Below, piece after piece: positions 1 to 5,302 of a DNA stretch of 6,496 nt; the first letter of the stretch is position 1, and the number at the start of each line of letters is the position of its first letter. Where the stretch lies: assembly GCA_030831005.1 (NCBI GenBank), contig JAURLW010000085.1, positions 1-6,496 on the forward strand. The letters are read 5' to 3'. The position numbers were made by a program, and so were the translations under genes. The stretch is from Bacteroidota bacterium. GTDB taxonomy: Bacteria > Bacteroidota > Bacteroidia > Chitinophagales > Chitinophagaceae. The notes beneath the pieces were generated by a model. The model was not told the origin of the DNA. It worked only from the letters and a program-made list of their open reading frames with translations, and ran no database searches.

Positions 1-428
1 ATGGCATCTATCTGATCGCTCAATAATTTAGAGGGCTCATTATAGCTATCTACCATAGCTTTTATCATAGCCAGTAAAAGCGATTCGCAAGAAGGATAAT
101 CACTTTTTAAACCTGCTAAAAAAGCAAAGGGAGTTCTATGAATAGTAATGAGTTGATCTTCTTTGTAAAAGAAGGCAATTTTATTAGAGCTATCAGCAAT
201 GCTATTTACCCGATCAGTGGGCTGAGCGGTATAGGCACGAAGAATTAAGAAATTATAGCTGGCTTGATGCTCGTATTTAGGCAAATGCCCCACTTCTAAG
301 CTATCCATAATCTGAAAATAATCCAATTGATATTGGCTAGCTATTGCTTGCAAATCAGCTGTTGTAGGATTACAAAAATCATACCAGCTAAAGCTAGAAA
401 AGGATTTTATAGTGGAGGATGCCTGCAT
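1..428 (-). CDS. CorA-family divalent metal ion transporter, N-terminal part (runs off left edge)
   Basis: Reading leftward from ATG at 428-426, the frame stays open for 142 codons to the window edge. The translation begins MQASSTIKSF, then WYDFCNP at residues 15-21 followed by a predicted helix (TTADLQAIASQYQL). Later come KYEHQASYNFLILRAY (51-66) and IAFFYKEDQLITIHRTPF (84-101). This pattern of W-x-D-x-x-x-P, a helix, a strand ending in an Arg, and a strand pair ending in ITIHR is the usual cytoplasmic N-terminal alpha/beta domain of CorA (PF01544) Mg2+/Co2+ channels. The two C-terminal membrane helices and the GMN selectivity motif would lie beyond the window, so ion specificity cannot be judged. 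The 428 ATG is the only ATG before an in-frame stop at 488-486 upstream, and it puts the WxD motif at the expected distance from the N-terminus. The gene is divergent from the gene at 578. Confidence 0.75.
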   Translation of the reverse strand, partial: MQASSTIKSFSSFSWYDFCNPTTADLQAIASQYQLDYFQIMDSLEVGHLPKYEHQASYNFLILRAYTAQPTDRVNSIADSSNKIAFFYKEDQLITIHRTPFAFLAGLKSDYPSCESLLLAMIKAMVDSYNEPSKLLSDQIDA

Positions 429-431
429 ATT

Positions 432-439
432 CAAATGTA
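432..439 (-). promoter_or_regulatory. Possible -7 box for the corA-like gene
   Basis: On the minus strand this reads TACATTTG, a full match to the Bacteroidetes -7 consensus TAnnTTTG. No TTG is found at the expected -33 distance. Transcription would start at about the A of the start codon, which would make the message leaderless. The same nine bases TTACATTTG recur in the opposite orientation at 548-556. This is a weak call that rests on one element only. Confidence 0.3.
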
Positions 440-525
440 AGGAATTTGATAAAATATAAAAATAATAATTAGGGTTTGAACAAGATTATCTAATCACTTT
501 TAATAACAATAACTAATAAATTAAT

Positions 526-556
526 TTGGTTTATATCATAAACTAATTTACATTTG
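526..556 (+). promoter_or_regulatory. Bacteroidetes-type promoter for the membrane protein/regulator pair
   Basis: TTG at 526-528 and TACATTTG at 549-556 match the -33 (TTG) and -7 (TAnnTTTG) consensus elements exactly, with a 20-base spacer, which is within the usual range. Transcription would start near 560, giving a leader of roughly 17 bases before the ATG at 578. There is no Shine-Dalgarno sequence; the start codon follows an A-rich stretch, as is common in this phylum. Confidence 0.65.
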
Positions 557-560
557 TAAA
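529..560. promoter_or_regulatory. Two palindromes inside the promoter, candidate operators
   Basis: GTTTAT-ATC-ATAAAC (529-543) is a perfect inverted repeat with 6-base arms that fills most of the spacer between the -33 and -7 boxes. TTTACA-TT-TGTAAA (547-560) is a second perfect inverted repeat with 6-base arms, and it covers the -7 box. Both are seen directly in the sequence. A dimeric protein bound at either site would block RNA polymerase. The winged-helix regulator encoded second in this transcript (1162-1458) is the obvious candidate, but that link is inference. In AT-rich DNA, short palindromes also arise by chance. Confidence 0.4.
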
Positions 561-577
561 ATTAAAACCAAAGTAAA

Positions 578-1147
578 ATGGAAAATACACCTCAACAACA
601 ACTTGATTTGATTGCTCAAATGATTAAAACAGCTCAACGTCGTTTTTATGATGACAGTCCTTTCTACATTATTTGGGGATCAGCTGTGATGATAGCTAGC
701 CTTATACAATATGTATTATTACTTAACCACAACGAATATAATGCTATCGGATGGGCTATTCTAATTCCAACAGCTACTTTACTTCAACTAGTATTCATCA
801 GAAAACAGCAAAAAAAAGCAACAAGTAAAACTCATATTGAGCAAGTATTAAATCATATGTGGTTTGCTTTTGGCATCAGCCTATTCATTGTGCTTATAAA
901 TGCCAATAAATTACAATTGAATACCTACCCTGTTGTTTTATGCCTTTATGCAATAAGTACCTATATTTCGGGAAGTGCATTAAAAATAAGCGCATTTATA
1001 GTTGGATCAATTATTTGTTGGATTGCAGCAGCTATAGCTTTCTTTGTATCTTTCGAAACGCAATTACTTTTATTAGCAGCAGGTGTTTTATTTGCTTATC
1101 TTATCCCAGGAATTTTATTACGTAAATTAGAAAAAGAAGCAGCATAA
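578..1147 (+). CDS. Six-TM membrane protein of unknown function, paired with a winged-helix regulator
   Basis: This 189-residue protein has a short polar N-terminus (MENTPQQQLDLIAQMIKTAQ) and the motif RRFYDDSPFYIIWG leading into the first membrane segment. Hydrophobic segments lie at about residues 29-49, 55-74, 92-109, 115-133, 137-157 and 161-181, and the C-terminus is charged (RKLEKEAA). There is no signal peptide and no cysteine or histidine cluster suggesting metal or heme. From memory, similar proteins of about 190-200 residues occur in many Bacteroidota next to small winged-helix regulators, and they are annotated only as hypothetical. The regulator gene follows after 14 bases, so the two are almost certainly cotranscribed from the promoter at 526-556. 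The regulator may control, or respond to, this membrane protein. No biochemical function can be given. Confidence 0.85.
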   Translation: MENTPQQQLDLIAQMIKTAQRRFYDDSPFYIIWGSAVMIASLIQYVLLLNHNEYNAIGWAILIPTATLLQLVFIRKQQKKATSKTHIEQVLNHMWFAFGISLFIVLINANKLQLNTYPVVLCLYAISTYISGSALKISAFIVGSIICWIAAAIAFFVSFETQLLLLAAGVLFAYLIPGILLRKLEKEAA

Positions 1148-1161
1148 ACGGATTAGAAAAA

Positions 1162-1458
1162 ATGTTTAAAGAATTAGACCCATTATTGCATTCGCAACTA
1201 CGCTTGGCCATCATTTCGTTACTAATAAGTGTGGAGGAAGCAGAGTTTTCTTTTATAAAAGAGAAAACGAATGCAAGTGCTGGTAATATCAGTGTACAGT
1301 TAGACAAACTCCAACAGGCTCATTACATTAAAATTGAAAAATCATTTAAAGGAAAGTATCCTTTGACAACTTGCTCAATAACTCAAAAGGGAATTAAAGC
1401 ATTTAAAGATTATACGCAGACACTTCAGCAATACATTCAACCTACAAAAAACAAATAA
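1162..1458 (+). CDS. Small winged-helix transcriptional regulator (HTH_34/MarR-like)
   Basis: This 98-residue protein is essentially one winged-helix DNA-binding domain. Helix 1 carries LDPLLHSQLRLAIISLL (residues 5-21). A helix-turn-helix spans about 29-56, with the likely recognition helix around SAGNISVQLDKLQQ (39-52). The wing follows (KIEKSFKGKYPLTTCSITQKG, about 57-77) and a C-terminal helix (AFKDYTQTLQQYI) probably serves as the dimer interface. The opening 'LDPLLHS..RLAI', the 'NISVQLDKL' core and the 'T.KG' ending fit Pfam HTH_34 (PF13601), a small MarR-related family. There is no room for a separate ligand-binding domain. It is the second gene of the unit starting at 578, and transcription ends at the hairpin at 1547-1601. 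It probably represses its own operon through the palindromes at 529-560; this is inferred from gene order and site placement only. Confidence 0.85.
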   Translation: MFKELDPLLHSQLRLAIISLLISVEEAEFSFIKEKTNASAGNISVQLDKLQQAHYIKIEKSFKGKYPLTTCSITQKGIKAFKDYTQTLQQYIQPTKNK

Positions 1459-1546
1459 AGAGAAGTTTTTTATGCGATTTTTTATATGCAAACAAAATAG
1501 ATTTTGCCTATAACTAAAATTTGTGTTTTGGGTGAAAAAGGGCAAC

Positions 1547-1601
1547 AAAAAAGCTCAAAAAGAAACATAAACAAAGCTGTTTACTCTTTTTGAGCTTTTT
1601 T
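1547..1601. terminator. Bidirectional intrinsic terminator
   Basis: A 16-base arm AAAAAAGCTCAAAAAG (1547-1562) is perfectly complementary to CTTTTTGAGCTTTTTT (1586-1601). The loop of 23 bases itself contains a small AAAC/GTTT stem (1569-1572 with 1579-1582). The A-tract on one side and T-tract on the other give a U-run after the stem in both directions, so it can end the regulator transcript (+) and the tRNA transcript (-). It begins three bases beyond the tRNA 3' end (1605), which places it ideally for the tRNA. Confidence 0.9.
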
Positions 1602-1604
1602 ACG

Positions 1605-1678
1605 TGATCCCGTTTGGATTCGAACCAAAGACCTACAGCTTAGAAGGCTGTTGCTCTATCCAGCTGAGCTACGAGACC
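1605..1678 (-). tRNA. tRNA-Arg (anticodon UCU)
   Basis: The 74-base minus-strand sequence folds as a complete cloverleaf. The acceptor stem GGTCTCG pairs with CGGGATC over seven pairs including two G-T pairs, with discriminator A at 1605. The D arm is GCTC/GAGC. The anticodon stem ACAGC/GCTGT closes the seven-base loop CTTCTAA, giving anticodon TCT (plus-strand positions 1642-1644), which reads AGA/AGG arginine codons. The variable loop is AGGTC, and the T arm TTTGG/CCAAA has loop TTCGAAT. CCA is not encoded after the discriminator base, so it must be added enzymatically. The gene has its own promoter upstream (1692-1720) and a terminator directly downstream. Confidence 0.97.
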
Positions 1679-1691
1679 ATTTTTGAGAGCG

Positions 1692-1720
1692 CAAATATAC
1701 ACCCATTTTTTTATTTTCAA
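1692..1720 (-). promoter_or_regulatory. Promoter of the tRNA-Arg gene
   Basis: On the minus strand TTG (1720-1718) is followed after 18 bases by TATATTTG (1699-1692), an exact match to the Bacteroidetes -7 box TAnnTTTG. The spacer is a base or two shorter than usual. Transcription would start near 1688, about ten bases before the mature tRNA 5' end at 1678. The -33 element lies just past the stop codon of the upstream gene (1727-1725). The tRNA therefore need not depend on read-through from that gene, and there is no terminator between them. Confidence 0.6.
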
Positions 1721-1724
1721 AGCA

Positions 1725-2616
1725 TTATTTTGTAGGTGCTTCTCCGTCTTTCAAATTTAAAGCCGGCATAAAATCACTCACATATTGCCAGTGATCTTCC
1801 TCCCATCTAAATCCATCGTACTGTCCGCTAGGCACATAGGTATATTTACGATTAGGATCATTGACTTGAGAAACCAATTTATCGAAATAGATCATCTTCA
1901 TCTCCTTATCGTAATTCAACGATGCTTGCACGTCTTTTTTATACTCCATCACAAAACGCTTTCTGTAAAACTCTGATCCGCCAAGGCTGTTCATACTAAA
2001 TAATGGATATCCAAAAACAGGGCCATTATCGGTCATCACCAGCACATCTAAGAGCTTTTTATTGCTCACCATGGCCTCCGCATTTAAGCCAAACAAGGTA
2101 TATACGCGCTGTCCCTGCACTTCATGGGTGATGATTTTGTAAATACAAACAGCCAAACCATTTGGTATTGCTATATACGCTATCGTAATCTTTCTCTTTA
2201 ATTTCGGTAGAATAATCGACCAAAGGAAATAATTTTAAAGCCGCTTGCTCTAGTTGTATAGCCCCATAATAACGCAGGGTATTATCGGTAACCGGCACAT
2301 TCCAATTAATTATTCTAAACCCTCCCGCCTCTGGGCTTAAAAAATTGACATAATTGCTCAGGGTAGGAAAGGTATAGTAATACGAATTAGGGGTTTGTAA
2401 TGCCGTGCGTAAACGCTTTACAAATTTGATATTATAATCGCTTCTAATTTCGGGCATAAAGGCATGAAACATAGAATCGGCTAGTACGACTAATTCCTTT
2501 TCTTCTGCTTTTAAAAATTTAAGGTCATCGGCACTAATCTCTTGTGCCTTACTTGTTTCCCAGCCTAAGAAAGGAAACAAAAGCATTATCATGAGCGTTT
2601 TTTTTAGCATCTGCAT
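1725..2616 (-). pseudogene. Secreted protein of unknown function, broken by a one-base frameshift
   Basis: Two overlapping minus-strand frames, 2616-2122 and 2156-1725, are the two halves of one gene. The first half starts MQMLKK and has a signal peptide (hydrophobic core about residues 7-18, probable cleavage after SKA at 22-24), so the product is exported. Its frame reads KWFGCLY up to residue 158 (codon 2145-2143) and then goes out of register to a stop at 2124-2122. Skipping one base (2142, in the AAA at 2141-2143 on the plus strand) joins it to YKIITHEVQGQRVYTLFG and on to the stop at 1727-1725, giving 296 residues. From memory, the joint W-F-G-x-L-Y-Y-x-I-I matches a motif in uncharacterised Bacteroidota secreted proteins ('WYGALYY.I...G...YTLLG'). 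Other family-like stretches are FRIINWNVP (100-108), YYGAIQL (116-122) and, after the join, KKLLDVLVM and GPVFGYPLFS. No other stop or frame damage is visible, so this is either a very recent mutation or a sequence error. No enzyme motif is recognised. Confidence 0.75.
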
Positions 2617-2714
2617 ACTTTTTTCAATTTTCTACTGCAATTTAATTCACATTGCTCAACAAAACTATGTTTTTATTGGAAAAGCGCTTATTTTAGTGGC
2701 ATAATTTTTAAAGT
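2617..2714. promoter_or_regulatory. Divergent intergenic region; possible minus-strand -7 box at 2667-2660
   Basis: This 98-base gap separates the leftward secreted-protein gene from the rightward Fe-S/topoisomerase operon and must hold promoters for both. On the minus strand TAGTTTTG (2667-2660) matches TAnnTTTG but lacks a TTG at -33; it would give a leader of about 40 bases. On the plus strand only imperfect -7 candidates are visible (TATTTTAG at 2689-2696 and TAATTTTT at 2702-2709), each one base off and without well-spaced TTG. I cannot assign the plus-strand promoter with confidence. Confidence 0.35.
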
Positions 2715-3989
2715 ATGGTGCTCGCTCAACAAGTTCTCTTCCTTTTAGTTTCCATTTTTGCCATTGGATTGTTTGCTCGCAAAATGAGCAGCCTTCGAAG
2801 AACCATCTTTTTGGGTAAAAAAGAGCAAATCAACGACCGCAAAAGTGAGCGTTGGAAACAAGTTGTTTTATTGGCTTTAGGCCAGAAGAAATTATTTAAA
2901 AAACCTATTCCAGCTATCTTTCACTTTTTTGTATACGCTGGTTTTATTCTTATCAATATAGAAGTTTTAGAAATATTAGTAGATGGTATTTGTGGCACGG
3001 AGCGCGCCTTTGCTCCTTATCTCGGTAGCCTCTACCCTCTGGCGATCAACTTCTTTGAAATCTTAGCGGTATTGGTTTTGGTAGGTGTTATTGCGTTTTG
3101 GCTAAGAAGAAATGTATTGCGCTTAAAACGTTTTACCTCACCCGAATTGCAAGGTGCTCCTTTAAAAGATGCGAATAGAATTTTATATATCGAAATCGTG
3201 CTCATGAGCATGTTGCTTTTAATGAACGCTGCAGATCCGCATGCCCATTTTTTAGTGAGCCAACATTTGAAAGGCTTATTTACGGGTTGGTCGGAAAGTA
3301 ATGTACATCTCTTTATGCGCCTTACTTGGTGGGGCCATATATTAGGTATCTTTGCCTTCCTCAACTATCTCCCTTACTCTAAACATTTGCACATCATCTT
3401 GGCTTTCCCTAATGCTTATTATAGCCGATTAGAGCCACAAGGCACCTTGTCTAACATGCCAGAAATACAACAAGAGGTGTTATATATGATGGATCCATCA
3501 TCTGCTCCTGCGAGCACCGATGCTGCGCCGCTTAGCTTTGGAGCTAAAGACGTTACCGACTTAAGCTGGAAACATCTTTTAGAAGCTTATGCCTGCACCG
3601 AGTGTGGACGATGCACGGAGCAATGCCCGGCTAATATTACGGGCAAGAAATTATCGCCAAGAAAAATCATGATGGATACGCGTGATCGTGCAGAGGAATT
3701 GAGTGCCCGCATGGATAAGAACGGCAACATAGAAGCTGATGGTAAGAGCTTATTGCATGATTATATCAGTGTAGAAGAATTGCGTGCTTGCACTACGTGT
3801 AATGCTTGCGTAGAGGCTTGTCCGGTAGGTATAGAGCCGCTATCTATCATTATGCAATTGCGTAGAAATTTAATTATGGAAGAAAGTAATGCGCCGCAAG
3901 AATGGAATATGATGTTTGGTAATATTGAAAATAATATGGCCCCATGGAAATTGAGTCCGGATGACCGCGACGCATGGACCCAAGCTTAA
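2715..3989 (+). CDS. Membrane-anchored (Fe-S)-binding oxidoreductase subunit with NarI-like domain and two 4Fe-4S clusters
   Basis: This 424-residue protein has five probable membrane segments (about 4-22, 65-90, 107-130, 157-173, 200-220), then a soluble ferredoxin-like domain. The membrane part resembles the NarI/HdrE/DsrM type. H70 starts TM2, and the TM5 motif WWGHILGIFAFLNYLPYSKH (205-224) carries H208 and H224, placed like b-heme ligands. The soluble part has two complete CxxCxxCxxxCP motifs, C294/C297/C300/C304 and C359/C362/C365/C369, each expected to bind a 4Fe-4S cluster. The segment ITGKKLSPRKIMMD (308-321) lies between them and GNIENNMAPW (402-411) near the end. Very similar proteins are common in Bacteroidota and are annotated simply as (Fe-S)-binding protein. 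The CCG-domain protein follows after 18 bases and supplies the missing half of an HdrDE/EMO-like enzyme. The inferred role is electron transfer between a cytoplasmic donor and the quinone pool; the natural donor is not shown by the sequence. Confidence 0.92.
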   Translation: MVLAQQVLFLLVSIFAIGLFARKMSSLRRTIFLGKKEQINDRKSERWKQVVLLALGQKKLFKKPIPAIFHFFVYAGFILINIEVLEILVDGICGTERAFAPYLGSLYPLAINFFEILAVLVLVGVIAFWLRRNVLRLKRFTSPELQGAPLKDANRILYIEIVLMSMLLLMNAADPHAHFLVSQHLKGLFTGWSESNVHLFMRLTWWGHILGIFAFLNYLPYSKHLHIILAFPNAYYSRLEPQGTLSNMPEIQQEVLYMMDPSSAPASTDAAPLSFGAKDVTDLSWKHLLEAYACTECGRCTEQCPANITGKKLSPRKIMMDTRDRAEELSARMDKNGNIEADGKSLLHDYISVEELRACTTCNACVEACPVGIEPLSIIMQLRRNLIMEESNAPQEWNMMFGNIENNMAPWKLSPDDRDAWTQA

Positions 3990-4007
3990 CCTATTAAAAA
4001 TCGAATT

Positions 4008-4787
4008 ATGAATATAAAAAGTATGGCAACATTTGCCGCTGAAGGTAGCTCACCAGAGATTTTATTTTGGGTAGGATGTGCCGGTAGTTTCGATCAACGA
4101 GCACAGCGCGTAACAAAAGCTTTTGCGAGCATTTTAGAAAAAGTGGGCATGAGCTTTGCTATTTTGGGTAAAGAAGAAATGTGTACCGGAGATCCGGCAC
4201 GCCGATCGGGCAATGAATTTTTATTTCAGATGATGGCGTACAACAATATTCAAACCATGAATGCGTACAACATCAAAAAGATTGTTACAACCTGTCCGCA
4301 TTGTTTCAATGTACTTAAAAATGAATACCCTGCTTTGGGTGGCAATTACGAAGTTGTGCATCATACCACATTGATTCAAGAATTGATCAACGAAGGACGC
4401 ATACAGCTGAAAGAAGGTGGCACCTTTAAAGGCAAACGCATTACCTACCACGATAGTTGTTATTTGGGCAGAGCCAATAATGTTTATGAAGCACCAAGAG
4501 CTGTTTTAGAAGCTTTGGATATTGAATTAGTAGAAATGAAACGCTGCAGAACAAATGGCCTTTGCTGCGGTGCTGGTGGCGCTCAAATGTTTAAAGAAGA
4601 TGAGCCAGGCAATAACCGTATCAATTTTGAGCGTAGCGAAGAAGCTTTAGCAACAGGCGCCTCTATCATTGCATCTAATTGTCCGTTTTGCACGACCATG
4701 CTTAGCGATGGTGTTAAGAAATTTGAGCAAGAAGAGCAGGTGCAAATTATGGATATTGCAGAATTAGTAGCGGCGAGTTTAAAATAA
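4008..4787 (+). CDS. CCG-domain (Fe-S)-binding protein, HdrB/HdrD/LutA-like
   Basis: This 259-residue soluble protein has two cysteine-rich CCG (DUF224, PF02754) repeats. The first has WVGCAG (C24), a reduced CCG box MCTGDPARR (C59, with one of the usual two cysteines replaced) and CPHC (C96, C99). The second is complete: HDSCYLGR (C151), LCCGAGG (C186, C187) and CPFC (C225, C228). In heterodisulfide reductase subunits such repeats bind a non-cubane 4Fe-4S centre. Family members without full CCG boxes (as in LutA and GlpC relatives) also act in electron transfer. The second repeat is therefore the likely cofactor site. MNIKSM was chosen over M6 because homologues, from memory, begin with a similar short leader before the xPEILFWVGCAGSFD segment. 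It lies 18 bases after the membrane subunit and is probably its cytoplasmic partner. Product and substrate are unknown. Confidence 0.92.
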   Translation: MNIKSMATFAAEGSSPEILFWVGCAGSFDQRAQRVTKAFASILEKVGMSFAILGKEEMCTGDPARRSGNEFLFQMMAYNNIQTMNAYNIKKIVTTCPHCFNVLKNEYPALGGNYEVVHHTTLIQELINEGRIQLKEGGTFKGKRITYHDSCYLGRANNVYEAPRAVLEALDIELVEMKRCRTNGLCCGAGGAQMFKEDEPGNNRINFERSEEALATGASIIASNCPFCTTMLSDGVKKFEQEEQVQIMDIAELVAASLK

Positions 4788-4792
4788 GGAAT

Positions 4793-5293
4793 ATGCACAC
4801 GTCAGTAGCACAACAAATACCCCTCGATTTTGCCCCTGATGCACGCGTATGGGTGTATCAATGCAATAGAGCTTTTAGAGAAAAAGAAGTTATTGAAATT
4901 AAGGAGCAACTTTTACAATTTTACGAGCAATGGGAAAGCCATGGCAAGAAAGTAAAAGCGTGGGCTGGTATTGTTTTCAATCAGTTTATCGTATTGATGG
5001 CCGATGAAAAAGCTAGTGCCTTAGTAGGCGGATGCAGCATTGATAGCAGCGTGCGCATTATTAAAAGCTTAGAGAAGCAATATGGTATTCAGCTATTCGA
5101 TCGTATGAGCATTTCGTTCCTAATAGAAGATAAAGTGCAAATGCTCCCTTTACAACAATTGAAATACGCATCCGAAAAAGGCTATATCCATAAAGACACC
5201 TTGTTCTTTAATAATGCCATTACAACAAAAGAAGAATTGCTACATTCGTGGTTAGTACCTATTCACGAATCGTGGCTTGCCAATAGAATTTAA
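4793..5293 (+). CDS. Conserved Bacteroidota protein of unknown function (family often labelled 'ABC transporter ATPase', no P-loop)
   Basis: This 166-residue soluble protein begins five bases after the preceding stop, so it is translated from the same message. The only upstream ATG in frame is the one used. Recognisable conserved stretches are VWVYQCNRAF (19-28), a helix KEVIEIKEQLLQFYEQW (31-47), SHGKKVKAWAGIVFNQFIVL (49-68), GGCSIDSSVRIIKSLEKQYG (79-98), LFDRMSISFL (101-110) and a C-terminal SWLVPIHESWL (152-162). From memory, close relatives of about 160 residues occur across Bacteroidota, often near these same Fe-S genes, and carry the automatic name 'ABC transporter ATPase'. There is no Walker A (GxxGxGK[ST]), ABC signature or Walker B motif, and it is far too short for an ABC ATPase, so that name is not supported. 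The conserved C81-S-I-D is the most distinctive feature and might be a redox or metal site. The function is unknown. Confidence 0.85.
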   Translation: MHTSVAQQIPLDFAPDARVWVYQCNRAFREKEVIEIKEQLLQFYEQWESHGKKVKAWAGIVFNQFIVLMADEKASALVGGCSIDSSVRIIKSLEKQYGIQLFDRMSISFLIEDKVQMLPLQQLKYASEKGYIHKDTLFFNNAITTKEELLHSWLVPIHESWLANRI

Positions 5294-5302
5294 ATTTATA
5301 CG

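Noticed and set aside
940..1125. Plus-strand open frame of 61 codons inside the membrane protein gene
   Set aside because: It is an out-of-frame shadow of the six-TM protein with an implausible composition and no start signal of its own.
1493..1506. CAAAATAGATTTTG, a short palindrome after the regulator gene
   Set aside because: The two-base loop is too small for an RNA hairpin, it has no U-run, and such A/T palindromes are expected by chance in this AT-rich gap. The real terminator is at 1547-1601.
1605..1678. The tRNA as an integration site of a mobile element
   Set aside because: I found no integrase gene and no repeat of the tRNA 3' end elsewhere in the window.
1785..1976. Plus-strand open frame of 63 codons
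   Set aside because: It lies antisense to the second half of the frameshifted secreted-protein gene, whose protein has clear family-like motifs; this frame shows none.
2125..2156. Treating 2156-1725 as an independent gene starting at a TTG codon
   Set aside because: It would begin inside the upstream frame with no start signal, and its sequence continues the upstream protein's motif exactly after a one-base shift, so one broken gene is the better explanation.
2715..5293. Reading the Fe-S genes as a lactate-utilisation (lutABC) operon
   Set aside because: LutB lacks the five-TM NarI-like domain seen here, and the third gene does not resemble LutC; only the CCG protein is LutA-like, at superfamily level.
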